A stretch of 64,000 nt of DNA from the NCBI RefSeq assembly GCF_029309835.1, contig NZ_JARJHL010000010.1:310001-374000 (forward strand), read 5' to 3'. The notes under the pieces are model-generated. The model had not been told where the DNA came from and did no database searches. It was given only the letters and a program-made list of their open reading frames with translations. This stretch comes from Paracoccus sp. DMF-8. Its GTDB lineage: Bacteria > Pseudomonadota > Alphaproteobacteria > Rhodobacterales > Rhodobacteraceae. Shown in pieces: positions 1 to 11,313 of the stretch (its first letter is position 1; every line of letters starts with the position of its first letter). The position numbers and the translations under genes are program-made.

Positions 1-899
1 CGCGTGGCCTTTGTCGGGCCGAATGGCGCGGGGAAAACCACGCTGCTGAAGATGCTGACCGGCGAACTGGCCCCCGACAGCGGGCAGGTCAAGCTGGGCA
101 CCAATCTGGAGATCGCGGTCTTCGACCAGACCCGCAGTGCGCTCGACCCCAATGCAACGCTGTGGGACGCGCTGACCAATGACAGCGACATGCGCGTGTC
201 GGGCCGCGCCGATCAGGTCATGGTGCGCGGCAATCCCCGCCATGTCGTCGCCTATCTGAAGGATTTCCTGTTCGACGACGCGCAGGCCCGCGCGCCGGTC
301 GGCAGCCTGTCGGGCGGCGAAAAGGCGCGGCTCTTGCTGGCGCGGATCATGGCGAAACCCTCGAACCTGCTGGTGCTGGACGAACCGACCAACGATCTGG
401 ACGTGGAAACGCTGGACCTGCTGCAGGACCTGCTGGGCGATTACGACGGCACGGTTCTGCTGGTCAGCCACGACCGCGATTTCATCGACCGCGTCGCCAC
501 GACGACCATCGCGATGGAAGGCGACGGCCTTGCCACCGCCTATCCCGGCGGCTGGTCCGATTATCGCGCCCAACGCCCCGAAAGTGCGGCGGCGGAACCC
601 GCTGCGCGCCCTAACGCCGCACGCCCCAACGCCGGATTGGCCGCATCCGCGGCGAAACCTGCCGCCAAACCGACCGGTCTCAGCTTTACCGAAAAAAGCG
701 GCTGGACGCCCTGCCGGCGGTCATGGAACGGCTTGAGGCGGAAATCGCCAGACTGGGCGAATTCCTGTCCGATCCCGATCTGTTCACCTCGGCCCCCGCG
801 AAATTCGCCAAGGCCAGCGAAGGCCTGTCCGAACGTCAGGCAGCCCTTGCCGCCGCCGAAGAAGAATGGCTGGACCTCGCCGCCCGCGACGACGGCTGA
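1..899 (+). CDS. uup: ABC-F family ATPase (Uup-like), C-terminal part, frameshifted
   Basis: The window opens inside the second nucleotide-binding domain of an ABC-F protein, a soluble duplicated ATPase without membrane segments that acts on ribosomes or DNA intermediates. Visible are Walker A GPNGAGKTTL, the signature LSGGEKARLLLA and Walker B LLVLDEPTNDLD. An Ala/Pro-rich linker follows, then a coiled-coil C-terminal domain typical of Uup. The reading frame breaks near 690-696 in a run of six A. Adding one base restores LSFTEKKRLDALPAVMERL and carries the frame to the TGA at 897-899. Without the repair the frame would run straight into the RTX gene, a false fusion. The 5' part lies outside the window. 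The family is certain, the Uup assignment less so, and the frameshift is probably a sequence error. Confidence 0.85.
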
Positions 900-990
900 C
901 GCACCCCGACAGGCGCGATGCGCGCTTGTCATCCCTGCCCGGATCGGCGATTCTGCCCGCAAAACACAAACAAGACCCGAGGTAGGCAGC

Positions 991-2202
<1,212 letters not shown>

Positions 2203-2320
2203 CGGACCCCAGGCAAAGGCAAAGGCGCCGCAGGATCATTCCCGCGACGCCTTGCGCTTTCTTCATCATCCAAATACCCGAAACACCGCCCCGGCAACCG
2301 GCGCGGCGCTGCCATTGGGG

Positions 2321-4501
2321 TCAGGCCGGCTCCAACCCGATTGCGCGGACGAAAGCCGTGCGGAACAATTCGGACAGTTCCGCCAGCGGCGCGGCATCGC
2401 CGCCAAGCGCCACCTGCTCGCCGCCAAAGCGCCCGACCGCCGCCGCAGGCACGCCTGCGGCCGCCGCCGCGGCCAGCAGCCCGTCCAGCCCGTCAGCCGG
2501 GCAGGCGAGCAGATAGCGCGCCTGATCCTCGCCGAACAGGGTCGCGATCTCGGCGCTTTCCAGCGTGACGCCCATACCTGCCGCCTCGGCCAGTTCAAAA
2601 CCCGCCAGCGCCAGCCCGCCATCCGACAGATCGACCGCCGCCGAAAAACGCTTGCGCTCGGCCAGGATGAATTCGCCATGCAGGCGTTCAGCCGCCAGAT
2701 CGACATGCGGGGCGTCGCCCGCCTCGATCCCGAAGGCCTCGGCCGCCAGGGCCGATTGGCCCAGATGGCCGCGCGTCTCGCCGATCACGACCGCCACATC
2801 GCCAGCCGAAGGCAGGCCGGAGATGATCTGATCCAGACGGTCGATCAGACCGACCCCGCCAATCGTCGGAGTGGGCAGGATGCCGGTGCCGTCGGTTTCG
2901 TTGTAAAGCGACACGTTGCCCGACACGATCGGGAAATCCAGCGCGGCGCAAGCCTCGCCGATGCCTTTGATCGCGCCGACGAACTGGCCCATGATCTCGG
3001 GCTTTTCGGGATTGCCGAAATTCAGGTTGTCGGTCGCGGCCAGCGGACGCGCGCCGGCGGCCACCAGATTGCGCCACGCCTCGGCCACGGCCTGCTTGCC
3101 GCCCTCGAACGGGTTGGCGCGGACATAGCGCGGCGTCACATCGCTGGTGAAGGCCAGCGCCTTGTCGCTGCCGTGGACGCGGACCACGCCCGCGCCGATG
3201 CCCGGACGGCGGATCGTATCGGCGCCGACCTGCGTGTCATATTGTTCCCAGACCCAGCCCTTATGCGCATGGGACGGGCTGCCGATCAGCGCGCGCAACG
3301 CGGCAATCGGGGTGATCGCGGGCAGGGCGGGCATAGCCGCCGCCGCAGGCGTTTCGATCCAGGGGCGGTCATATTCCGGCGCCGAAGACGACAGTTTCGA
3401 CAGCGGCAGGTCGGCCTTGACCTCATTGCCATGCAGGATCAGGAAACGGTCCTCGGCGATGGTTTCGCCGACGATGGCGAAGTCCAGATCCCATTTTTCA
3501 AAGATCGCGCGGGCCTCTGCCTCTTTTTCGGGCTTGAGCACCATCAGCATCCGTTCCTGGGATTCCGACAGCATCATTTCATAGGCTGTCATATCGGTTT
3601 CGCGCTGCGGCACCGCATCCAGCACCAGCCTGATCCCCAGACCGCCCTTGTCGCCCATTTCGACCGCCGAACAGGTTAGACCCGCGGCCCCCATGTCCTG
3701 AATGGAAATCACGCTGTCGGTCTGCATCAGTTCCAGACAGGCTTCCAGCAGGCATTTTTCGGTGAACGGGTCGCCGACCTGAACGGTGGGGCGCTTTTCC
3801 TCGATGGTGTCGTCGAATTCGGCCGATGCCATGGTCGCACCGCCGACGCCGTCGCGGCCGGTTTTCGCGCCCAGATAGACGACCGGCATGCCGACGCCCG
3901 AGGCCGCCGAATAGAAAATCCTGTCCGCATCGGCCAGACCGGCGGCAAAGGCGTTGACCAGGCAGTTGCCGTCATAGCTGTGGTGGAAACGCACCTCGCC
4001 GCCGACGTTCGGGACGCCGAAGGCATTGCCATAGGCGCCGATGCCTTCGACGACGCCCTTGACCAGATGCGCGGTTTTCGGATGGTCGGGGCGGCCGAAT
4101 GACAGCGCATCCATCGCGGCGATGGGCCGCGCGCCCATGGTAAAGACGTCGCGCAGGATGCCCCCGACGCCGGTCGCGGCACCCTGATGGGGTTCGATAT
4201 AGCTGGGGTGGTTGTGGCTTTCCATCTTGAAGACCACGGCCTGACCGTCACCGATATCGACAACGCCCGCGTTTTCCCCCGGCCCGCAAATCACCTGCGG
4301 CCCGGTCGTCGGCAGGGTGCGCAGCCATTTCTTGGACGATTTATAGGAACAATGTTCGTTCCACATCGCCGAAAAGATGCCCAGTTCGGTAAATGTCGGC
4401 TGACGGCCGATGATGTCCAGAATGCGCTGGTATTCATCGGGTTTCAGCCCATGCGCGGCGATCAGATCGGGGGTGATCTCGGGGTCGTTGATGGGCGTCA
4501 T
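2321..4501 (-). CDS. purL: phosphoribosylformylglycinamidine synthase subunit PurL
   Basis: It encodes the large, ATP-dependent subunit of FGAM synthase, the fourth step of purine synthesis, working with PurS and PurQ. The 726 residues match the short bacterial PurL class. Conserved stretches include [20 protein letters not shown] near residue 45, [22 protein letters not shown], the glycine-rich [19 protein letters not shown], and [10 protein letters not shown]. The ATG at 4501 was chosen over an upstream in-frame start because [10 protein letters not shown] is the usual N-terminus and the 45 extra residues look non-coding. It is convergent with the RTX gene, with 118 bp between them holding nothing I recognise. 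Confidence 0.97.
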   Translation of the reverse strand: MTPINDPEITPDLIAAHGLKPDEYQRILDIIGRQPTFTELGIFSAMWNEHCSYKSSKKWLRTLPTTGPQVICGPGENAGVVDIGDGQAVVFKMESHNHPSYIEPHQGAATGVGGILRDVFTMGARPIAAMDALSFGRPDHPKTAHLVKGVVEGIGAYGNAFGVPNVGGEVRFHHSYDGNCLVNAFAAGLADADRIFYSAASGVGMPVVYLGAKTGRDGVGGATMASAEFDDTIEEKRPTVQVGDPFTEKCLLEACLELMQTDSVISIQDMGAAGLTCSAVEMGDKGGLGIRLVLDAVPQRETDMTAYEMMLSESQERMLMVLKPEKEAEARAIFEKWDLDFAIVGETIAEDRFLILHGNEVKADLPLSKLSSSAPEYDRPWIETPAAAAMPALPAITPIAALRALIGSPSHAHKGWVWEQYDTQVGADTIRRPGIGAGVVRVHGSDKALAFTSDVTPRYVRANPFEGGKQAVAEAWRNLVAAGARPLAATDNLNFGNPEKPEIMGQFVGAIKGIGEACAALDFPIVSGNVSLYNETDGTGILPTPTIGGVGLIDRLDQIISGLPSAGDVAVVIGETRGHLGQSALAAEAFGIEAGDAPHVDLAAERLHGEFILAERKRFSAAVDLSDGGLALAGFELAEAAGMGVTLESAEIATLFGEDQARYLLACPADGLDGLLAAAAAAGVPAAAVGRFGGEQVALGGDAAPLAELSELFRTAFVRAIGLEPA

Positions 4502-4619
4502 GGGCTGCCTTTCTGCCGGAAAAACTGCGGGCCTTCGCATTCCCCGGCCTTTTATGCGGCGCGCGGGCTTTAGGAAAGGGGGCGCGGGCCCGTCCATGGC
4601 GAAAGCGCGGCATTTGGGT

Positions 4620-4648
4620 AAAAAAGAGCCGGGCACAAGGCCCGGCTC
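4620..4648 (-). terminator. intrinsic terminator downstream of the LysR gene
   Basis: A perfect 9-bp stem GAGCCGGGC (4626-4634), loop ACAAG, GCCCGGCTC (4640-4648) is followed on the minus strand by six T (4625-4620). It lies 145 bp past the LysR stop, which is far for a simple gene end, so it may also end a separate small RNA. The rest of 4502-4792 holds no convincing gene. Confidence 0.8.
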
Positions 4649-4785
4649 AAGTCCAACAGGGAGGTTGAAGTTGATGAGAGTTTCCTCAGATCATCCCCTT
4701 CGCAGCCTGAGATATGGGCAGTTTGAGAACCGTTCAAGAAGGAACTGCGATTTCATGGGCATGGCCGCTATGCAGTTGCAGCATG
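4620..4785 (-). ncRNA. possible small RNA ending at the terminator
   Basis: Between the LysR stop and the terminator the minus strand can form a hairpin GATGATCTGAG-GAAA-CTC-TCATC (about 4674-4699). A single-stranded CTTCAACCTCCCTG (about 4658-4671) follows, then the terminator stem. The CCTCCC segment is complementary to a Shine-Dalgarno sequence, as in many regulatory RNAs. The 5' end and promoter are not identified. This is inference only; it could equally be the 3' UTR of the LysR mRNA. Confidence 0.25.
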
Positions 4786-4792
4786 GCAGCGA

Positions 4793-5710
4793 TCAGGCGG
4801 TCTCGGCGACCGGCAGGCCGCCCTGCTGGCCGCGCCGCATTTCCTGAATTTCCTCCAGCACGAAGTCGCGGAAGGCCGAGACGCGGCGCGAGGCCCGCAG
4901 CTCTTCGGGAAAGGCCAGAAAGACCGGCACATCGGTCGATTCCAGATCGGGCAGCACGCGCACCAGTTCGGGCACGTCGGGGGCGACGTAATCGGGCAGG
5001 ATGCCGATGCCGACATTGCTGATCACCGCCTGCAGGACCCCGAAATAGCTGTTGACCAGCAGGGTGGACGGCGTGTTCTGGCTGAGGATCATCTTGGACA
5101 GCACCGCGCCGGATGCGACCTGTGGCGTCGTCGGATTCTGGCAGATGATGCGGTGGTTGGCCAGATCCTCGACCCTGGTGGGGGTGCCGGCTTTTTCCAG
5201 ATAGGTCTGCGTCGCGTAAAGCTGCATCCGCACACTCATCAACCGGCGGCGGATCAGGTCCTGCTGGTTGGGTTCCTTCATGCGGATGGCGACATCCGCC
5301 TCGCGCATGGGCAGGTCAAGCACGCGCTCTTCCAGAATCAGGTCGATCTTCAGGTCCGGATAGCGTTCGTAAAGCTTGGCCAGACGCGGCACCAGCCACA
5401 GCGTGCCAAAGCCGGTGGTCGTCGTCAGCTTGAGTTCGCCATATACATGTTCTTCGCTGTCGCGGATGCGCGCGGCGGTCGTGTCCAGCTTGCGCACCAT
5501 CGACGAGGTCGCATCGAACAGCAATTCACCCTGTTCGGTCAGAATCAGCCCGCGTGCATGGCGGTGGAAAAGCGTCGTGCCAAGCAGATCTTCCAGCGCG
5601 CGGATCTGCCGGCTGACGGCGGATTGCGACAGGTGCAGCGTCTCGCCGGCATGGGTCAGGCTGCCCGCATCGGCGACCGCGTGAAATATTCTGAGCTTGT
5701 CCCAGTCCAT
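4793..5710 (-). CDS. LysR-family transcriptional regulator
   Basis: A 305-residue LysR-type activator or repressor. The N-terminal winged helix (MDWDKLRIFHAVADAGSLTH, then LSQSAVSRQIRALEDLLGTTLF) is followed by a periplasmic-binding-protein-like effector domain. The ATG at 5710 gives the usual LysR N-terminus and is preceded by AGAAAG; longer in-frame starts add residues unlike the family. It is divergent from the indolepyruvate oxidoreductase gene with 156 bp between the starts, an arrangement that suggests, but does not prove, control of that gene. The effector is unknown. Confidence 0.9.
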   Translation of the reverse strand: MDWDKLRIFHAVADAGSLTHAGETLHLSQSAVSRQIRALEDLLGTTLFHRHARGLILTEQGELLFDATSSMVRKLDTTAARIRDSEEHVYGELKLTTTTGFGTLWLVPRLAKLYERYPDLKIDLILEERVLDLPMREADVAIRMKEPNQQDLIRRRLMSVRMQLYATQTYLEKAGTPTRVEDLANHRIICQNPTTPQVASGAVLSKMILSQNTPSTLLVNSYFGVLQAVISNVGIGILPDYVAPDVPELVRVLPDLESTDVPVFLAFPEELRASRRVSAFRDFVLEEIQEMRRGQQGGLPVAETA

Positions 5711-5866
5711 CTGGTTGCTTTCTTGTCTTATCTGCCATGCATGACTTGCAACCCTTACCATAATGCGGGTGCAGCACAATATAGCGGAGATCGCCCAAGA
5801 AACCCCTTTGTCGGTCAGCAAGGTTGACCTATAATGGCTTATCCATCAGCTATGGAGGAAAGCCAC

Positions 5867-8800
5867 ATGGGTGCCCGGCAGTTTTCCTTGTCAGACCGCT
5901 ACGATCTGTCGCAGCGTCACGTTCTGTTGAACGGCACGCAGGCGCTGGTCCGGCTGATGCTGATGCAAGCTCAGCGCGATCATGCTGCCGGGCTGAACAC
6001 GGCAGGGTTGGTCACCGGCTATCGCGGCTCTCCGCTTGGCGGGGTCGATCTGCAGATGATGAAGTCGCACAAGGCGCTGGAGGCCGCGCGCGTGCTGTTC
6101 CAGCCCGGCCTGAACGAGGATCTGGCCGCCACCGCGATCTGGGGCAGCCAGCAGGCCGAACTGCGGGGCGAGGGCAGATATGACGGTGTCTTCGCGCTGT
6201 GGTATGGAAAGGGGCCGGGGGTCGACCGTTCGGGCGATGTGATGCGCCACGGCAATATGGCCGGATCGTCGCGTCATGGCGGCGTCGTCATGGCGATGGG
6301 CGATGACCATACGGGCGAAAGCTCGACCGTGCTGCATCAGTCGGATTGGGCGATGGTCGATGCCTATATCCCGGTGCTGTCGCCTGCCGGGGTGCAGGAA
6401 ATCCTGGACTACGGGCTTTACGGTTTCGCGCTGTCGCGTTTCGCGGGCGTCTGGACCGGGCTGAAAACCATGAAGGACACGGTCGAGGCGACCAGCATCG
6501 TCGATGGCGATCCGGCGCGGATGCGCTTTGTCCTGCCCGATTTCGCGATGCCGGACGGTGGGCTGAACATCCGCCTAGGCGATACCCCCGTCGCGCAGGA
6601 AGCGCGGATGATCGACTACAAACGCTTTGCTGCCGAGGCCTTTGCCCGCGCCAACCGCATCGACCGCAAGGTCTGGGGCAAGCCCGGCGCGCGGATCGGT
6701 TTTGCCGCGGCGGGCAAGAACTGGCTGGATCTGGTCCATGCGCTGAGCCTGCTGGGCATCGACGAACACGAAGCCGACCGGCTTGGCCTGACCACCTACA
6801 AGATCGGCCAGACCTTTCCGATGGACATGAAGTCCTTTCAGGAATGGTCTGAAAAACTTGAATTGATCGTCGTGGTCGAGGAAAAGCGCAAACTGATCGA
6901 GGTGCAGGTCAAAGAGGCGATCTTTGACAACCGTCACGGGCGCCGGGTGCTGGGCTGGCACCATGACCGCAGCGGTGCAGAACTGTTCCCGACCCGCTAC
7001 GCGCTGGATCCGGTGATGATCGCCCAAAGGATCGGCGGCATCCTGATCGAGGAAGGGCGCGGCACCGAAGCGATCAAGGTCGCCATCGACCGGCTGACCG
7101 AGGTTCGCCGCAGTGATAATTCACCCGAGATTGTCACCAGAACGCCTTGGTTTTGTTCGGGTTGTCCGCATAATACTTCGACCCGCCTGCCGGAAGGCGC
7201 GCGGGCTTATGCGGGGATCGGCTGTCACTATATGGTGCAGTGGATGGACCGCGACACCAATGGCTTCACCCATATGGGCGGCGAAGGCGTCAACTGGGTC
7301 GGAGAGGCACCGTTTTCAAAAAGAAATCATGTCTTTCAGAATCTTGGCGATGGAACCTATAATCATTCCGGCTCTTTGGCGATCCGCGCGGCCTTGGCCG
7401 CCGGGACCAATATCACCTACAAGATCCTGTTCAACGACGCCGTGGCCATGACCGGCGGCCAGCCGAACGAAGGCGGGCTGACCGCGCAACAGATCGTGCG
7501 CGAATTGCAGGCGATGGGCGTCAGCCCGGTCATCGCCGTTGTCGACGAAAAGGAAGATATCGACCGCGCGCAATTCCCGAACGGCCTGCGGTTCGAAGAA
7601 CGCGCCAGCATGCTGGCCGTGCAAAAGGAGTTGGAAACCGTGCCGGGCGTCAGCGCCATCGTCTATATCCAGACCTGCGCCGCCGAAAAACGCCGCCGCC
7701 GCAAAAAGGGCGCCTTTCCCGATCCCGACCGCCGCATCTGGATCAACCCCGAGGTCTGCGAAGGCTGCGGCGATTGCGGGGTGCAGTCGAATTGCGTCTC
7801 GATCGTGCCGCTGGACACCGAACTGGGCCGCAAGCGTGCCATCGACCAGTCCAGTTGCAACAAGGATTATTCCTGCGTCAAAGGCTTTTGCCCCAGCTTC
7901 GTTTCGGTTCGCGGGGCCGGGTTGCGCCGTCCCAGGGCCGCGGCGCTGGATCTGCCCGACCTGCCTGCGCCCGATCTGCCCGAGATTCGCGGCACGCATA
8001 ATCTGGTCGTCACGGGGGTCGGCGGCACCGGGGTCGTGACCATCGGCGCGGTGCTGGCGCAGGCCGCCCATATCGACGGCAAGGGCGCGGGCATGATGGA
8101 AATGGCGGGGCTGGCCCAGAAAGGCGGCGCGGTTCATATCCACCTGCGTCTGGCCAACCGCCCCGAGGATATCAGCGCGATCCGCGTCGCCGTGGGCGAG
8201 GCGGATGGCGTGATCGGCGGGGATCTGGTGGTGACGGCGGGGGCCAGGACGCTTGGCCTGATGACCAAGGGTCGCAGCGGCGCGGTGGTCAACAGCCACG
8301 AAATCGTGACCGGCGAATTCACCCGCAAGCGTGATTTCCAGATCCCCGCCGACCGCTTGCGCCTGTCGCTGGAGGCGCGTCTTGGCGGCAATGTGGCGTT
8401 TTTCGATGCCTCGACGCTGGCGCTGCGGTTGCTGGGCGATTCGATCTATTCGAACATGCTGATGCTGGGCGCGGCATGGCAGCGCGGGCTGGTGCCGCTG
8501 TCCGAACAGGCGATTTTGCAGGCGATTGCGCTGAACGGTGCCAAGGTCGCGGAAAACCAGCGCGCCTTTCGGATCGGGCGTTGGGCGATCACCCATGCCG
8601 CCGATGCCGAAGCCGCCTGTGCCGCGCCGGGCGCCGATGCCGCGCGTCCCGATCCGGTCGAATACCGCGCGGCGCGGCTGGTCGATTATCAGGATCAGGC
8701 GCTGGCGCAACGCTTTCGCGATCTGGTCGCGCTGGCCCCCGCCGATCTGCGCGACAGCGTCGCGGCGGGATATTACAAGATCTTGGCCTATAAGGATGAA

Positions 8801-9277
8801 TACGAGGTCGCGCGGCTGCATCTGCAAACCGCCCAAGGCGTCGCGGAACAGTTCGAGGATGGCGCGAAACTGTCCTTTCACCTTGCCCCGCCGATGCTGC
8901 CCGGACGCGATCCCGATGGCCGCCCGCTGAAACGCGAATTCGGGGGCTGGGTCGTGCCGCTGTTTCGCATTCTGGCGCGGATGAAGCGGTTGCGCGGCAC
9001 CATGCTGGACCCGTTCGGCTACGCCGCCGAGCGTCGTCAGGAACGCGCCGATATCGCGCGATATGAAACCGACATGCGCGCGGTTCTGCCCTTGATCGCC
9101 CCGGATATTGCGCCCGACACGCTGGCCGCGATCCGCGAACTGGCCGAACTGCCCCTGTCGGTGCGCGGTTACGGCCCGGTGCGCACCCCCGCTGCCGCAG
9201 CCGCCGCGACCCGGCGCGATGAATTGCTGGCGCTGATCCACGCCGGCGGCACCCCCTACCTTCGGGCTGCCGAGTGA
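5867..9277 (+). CDS. indolepyruvate ferredoxin oxidoreductase, fused IorA-IorB type
   Basis: A 1136-residue oxidoreductase that decarboxylates aryl-pyruvates from aromatic amino acid transamination to aryl-acetyl-CoA, passing electrons to ferredoxin. In order: an alpha-subunit pyrimidine-binding domain starting at VTGYRGSPLGGVD; a TPP-binding region with CSGCPHNTS; a ferredoxin-type cluster motif CEGCGDCGVQSNC near residue 635; a gamma domain opening VTGVGGTGVVTIGAVLAQA; and a C-terminal DUF6537-like region. In many organisms these are two subunits, here one chain. The ATG at 5867 is preferred because GGAGGA lies 7 bp upstream. Cytoplasmic. Confidence 0.92.
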   Translation: MGARQFSLSDRYDLSQRHVLLNGTQALVRLMLMQAQRDHAAGLNTAGLVTGYRGSPLGGVDLQMMKSHKALEAARVLFQPGLNEDLAATAIWGSQQAELRGEGRYDGVFALWYGKGPGVDRSGDVMRHGNMAGSSRHGGVVMAMGDDHTGESSTVLHQSDWAMVDAYIPVLSPAGVQEILDYGLYGFALSRFAGVWTGLKTMKDTVEATSIVDGDPARMRFVLPDFAMPDGGLNIRLGDTPVAQEARMIDYKRFAAEAFARANRIDRKVWGKPGARIGFAAAGKNWLDLVHALSLLGIDEHEADRLGLTTYKIGQTFPMDMKSFQEWSEKLELIVVVEEKRKLIEVQVKEAIFDNRHGRRVLGWHHDRSGAELFPTRYALDPVMIAQRIGGILIEEGRGTEAIKVAIDRLTEVRRSDNSPEIVTRTPWFCSGCPHNTSTRLPEGARAYAGIGCHYMVQWMDRDTNGFTHMGGEGVNWVGEAPFSKRNHVFQNLGDGTYNHSGSLAIRAALAAGTNITYKILFNDAVAMTGGQPNEGGLTAQQIVRELQAMGVSPVIAVVDEKEDIDRAQFPNGLRFEERASMLAVQKELETVPGVSAIVYIQTCAAEKRRRRKKGAFPDPDRRIWINPEVCEGCGDCGVQSNCVSIVPLDTELGRKRAIDQSSCNKDYSCVKGFCPSFVSVRGAGLRRPRAAALDLPDLPAPDLPEIRGTHNLVVTGVGGTGVVTIGAVLAQAAHIDGKGAGMMEMAGLAQKGGAVHIHLRLANRPEDISAIRVAVGEADGVIGGDLVVTAGARTLGLMTKGRSGAVVNSHEIVTGEFTRKRDFQIPADRLRLSLEARLGGNVAFFDASTLALRLLGDSIYSNMLMLGAAWQRGLVPLSEQAILQAIALNGAKVAENQRAFRIGRWAITHAADAEAACAAPGADAARPDPVEYRAARLVDYQDQALAQRFRDLVALAPADLRDSVAAGYYKILAYKDEYEVARLHLQTAQGVAEQFEDGAKLSFHLAPPMLPGRDPDGRPLKREFGGWVVPLFRILARMKRLRGTMLDPFGYAAERRQERADIARYETDMRAVLPLIAPDIAPDTLAAIRELAELPLSVRGYGPVRTPAAAAAATRRDELLALIHAGGTPYLRAAE

Positions 9278-9346
9278 CAAAGCCGTTCCAATTTTCCCGC
9301 CGCCGCCCTAAACAACCACAACGGCACGGGGATGACGGAGGATCAC

Positions 9347-10159
9347 ATGGCGGTAGGCGTTTTCGATTCGGGCCTGGGCGGGCTGACGGTCAACCAGGCC
9401 ATCGCCGCACGCATGCCCGATCTGCCGCTGGTCTATCTGGGCGACAATGCCCATACGCCTTACGGCGTGCGCGATGCCGATGACATCTATGATCTGACCT
9501 GCCGGGGCGTCGAACGCCTGTGGGAAGAAGGCTGCGATCTGGTGATCCTGGCCTGCAACACCGCATCCGCCGCGGCGCTTCGTCGCATGCAGGAAAGCTG
9601 GCTGCCCGAAGGCAAGCGGGTGCTGGGCGTCTTTGTCCCGATGATCGAGGCGCTGACCGAACGGCGTTGGGGCGACAACAGCCCCCCGCGCGAGGTGCAG
9701 GTGAAACATGTCGCGCTGTTCGCCACCCCGGCGACCGTCGCCAGCCGCGCCTTTCAGCGCGAATTGGCCTTTCGCGCCATAGGGGTAGACGTCGAAGCTC
9801 AACCTTGCGGCGGGGTGGTCGATGCCATCGAACAGGGCGACGAACTGCTGGCCGAGGCGCTGGTCACCAGCCATGTCGAGGCCCTGAAACGCCGCATGCC
9901 CCACCCCGAGGCGGCGATCCTGGGCTGCACACATTACCCGCTGATGCAGGCCGCGTTCCAAAAGGCGCTTGGCCCCGATGTCACGGTCTATTCGCAGGCG
10001 AACCTTGTCGCGGAAAGCCTGGAGGATTATCTGAAACGCAGGCCCGAAATGCTGGGCAGCGGCACGCGGTCGCGGTTTCTGACCACGGGCGACCCGGTGC
10101 GGGTTTCCGGCAAGGCCACGCAATTCCTGCGTCACGGGATCAGTTTCGACCAAGCTTGA
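9347..10159 (+). CDS. murI: glutamate racemase
   Basis: It makes D-glutamate for peptidoglycan. The 270 residues open with [15 protein letters not shown], containing the DSGLGG substrate loop. The two catalytic cysteines sit in ACNTASA (about residue 74) and GCTHYPL (about 196), and [11 protein letters not shown] is also conserved. The ATG at 9347 has GGAGG at 9337-9341, deciding it over an ATG 15 bp upstream. It is followed by ccmE after 16 bp, so the two are probably co-transcribed. Confidence 0.96.
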   Translation: MAVGVFDSGLGGLTVNQAIAARMPDLPLVYLGDNAHTPYGVRDADDIYDLTCRGVERLWEEGCDLVILACNTASAAALRRMQESWLPEGKRVLGVFVPMIEALTERRWGDNSPPREVQVKHVALFATPATVASRAFQRELAFRAIGVDVEAQPCGGVVDAIEQGDELLAEALVTSHVEALKRRMPHPEAAILGCTHYPLMQAAFQKALGPDVTVYSQANLVAESLEDYLKRRPEMLGSGTRSRFLTTGDPVRVSGKATQFLRHGISFDQA

Positions 10160-10175
10160 AAAGGCAAGGCAACAG

Positions 10176-10625
10176 ATGAAGAACCTGAAAAAGACCCGCC
10201 GCAAGCAGATCATCGGCGCTTCTGCCCTGGCGCTGGTTCTGGCCACGGCGCTGGTGGGTTACGGGTTCCGCGACGGGATCAACCTGTATCGTTCGCCCAG
10301 TGAACTGGCTGCTGCAACGCCTGATCCCGACGAATATTTTCAGTTGGGTGGGCTGGTTCTGGATGGCTCGATTGTCGAACGAGAGGGCGTAGAGTTCGAT
10401 TTCGTCATCACGGATGGGGTGACCGAGGTTCCTGTGCGGTATGTCGGGCGCGATCCCCAGCCCGACCTTTTTGCAGAAGGTGACGGAACCATCGTCAAAG
10501 GCTATTACCGCGCCGGGATGTTCGAGGCGGATAACCTGCTTGCGAAACATGATGAAAGCTACATGCCCAAAGAGGTCATTGATACACTGAAGGCAACCGG
10601 CGTTTACGTTGATCCGAACGCCTGA
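10176..10625 (+). CDS. ccmE: cytochrome c maturation heme chaperone CcmE
   Basis: A 149-residue membrane-anchored periplasmic chaperone that covalently binds heme and hands it to CcmF/CcmH. One N-terminal transmembrane helix (about residues 12-31) follows a Lys/Arg-rich start. The C-terminal motif LAKHDESYMPKEV holds the heme-binding histidine and the ligand tyrosine. The length fits the family. It belongs functionally with ccmF and ccmH downstream, although a lysozyme/holin pair and a csbD gene lie between. Confidence 0.96.
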   Translation: MKNLKKTRRKQIIGASALALVLATALVGYGFRDGINLYRSPSELAAATPDPDEYFQLGGLVLDGSIVEREGVEFDFVITDGVTEVPVRYVGRDPQPDLFAEGDGTIVKGYYRAGMFEADNLLAKHDESYMPKEVIDTLKATGVYVDPNA

Positions 10626-10701
10626 CGCAACGCACTCAGTGTTAACGAAGAGTTAACGGTCCCCGCCGACCCTGTTGCCCTTGGTAAAACCGGGGGCAAA
10701 A

Positions 10702-11313
10702 ATGAAAACCGTCGAACAGATCGCGACCGAAATCATCGCGCGCGAAGGGGGCTACGTCAACGATCCCGACGATCCGGGCGGGGCGACGAAATACGGCGTC
10801 ACCATCGGCACGATGCAGCGGCTTGGGCTGGACCTGAACCGCGACGGGCGCGTCGATGTCAATGATGTCGGGGCGCTGACCCGCGAACAGGCGCGCGACG
10901 TCTATGTCGAACATTACTTTCGCAAGCCGGGGCTGGCCGAACTGCCTGCCGGCCTGCAGGCTTCGGTCTTTGACATGTATGTCAATGCGGGCGCCAATGC
11001 GATCCGGATCCTGCAGCGGCTGGCGACGCGCATGGGCTTTGCAGCCAAGGATGACGGCATCATCGGGCCGAAAACGCTGGCCGCCGTCAATGCCGCCGCC
11101 GCTGCCGCGCCCGACCATATCGCCGATGCCTATGGCGTCGCGCGGCGCAACTATTACTACGCCCTGGCCGACAGCCGCCCGGCCAGCCGCAAATACGCCC
11201 GCACCACGACCGGCGGCAAGGGGGGCTGGATCACCCGCGCCGAGGAGTTCATCGCGGACCGCTATCACCTCAGCGCGGCCGAACACCGGATGAGGATCGC
11301 GAAATGGGCATGA
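10702..11313 (+). CDS. holin-associated N-acetylmuramidase (glycosyl hydrolase 108)
   Basis: A 203-residue phage-type lysozyme. The N-terminal GH108 domain has the catalytic glutamate in REGGYVNDPDDPGGATKYGVT at about residue 15, and a predicted peptidoglycan-binding segment follows from about residue 105 (DDGIIGPKTLAAVN). No signal peptide is seen, as expected of an endolysin that needs a holin. It overlaps the holin start by 10 bp. From family knowledge, such a pair resembles the lysis genes that release gene transfer agents in Rhodobacter; that role is inference here. The ATG at 10702 gives the family N-terminus. Confidence 0.9.
   Translation: MKTVEQIATEIIAREGGYVNDPDDPGGATKYGVTIGTMQRLGLDLNRDGRVDVNDVGALTREQARDVYVEHYFRKPGLAELPAGLQASVFDMYVNAGANAIRILQRLATRMGFAAKDDGIIGPKTLAAVNAAAAAAPDHIADAYGVARRNYYYALADSRPASRKYARTTTGGKGGWITRAEEFIADRYHLSAAEHRMRIAKWA

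Noticed and set aside
4675..4847. Plus-strand gene beginning at the ATG after GGGAGG near 4661.
   Set aside because: The protein has no recognisable features and runs into the antisense of the LysR gene; the GGGAGG is better explained as the complement of the CCTCCC in the possible small RNA.
9332..9346. Upstream ATG at 9332 as murI start.
   Set aside because: The GGAGG ribosome site lies between it and the ATG at 9347, which also gives the conserved N-terminus.
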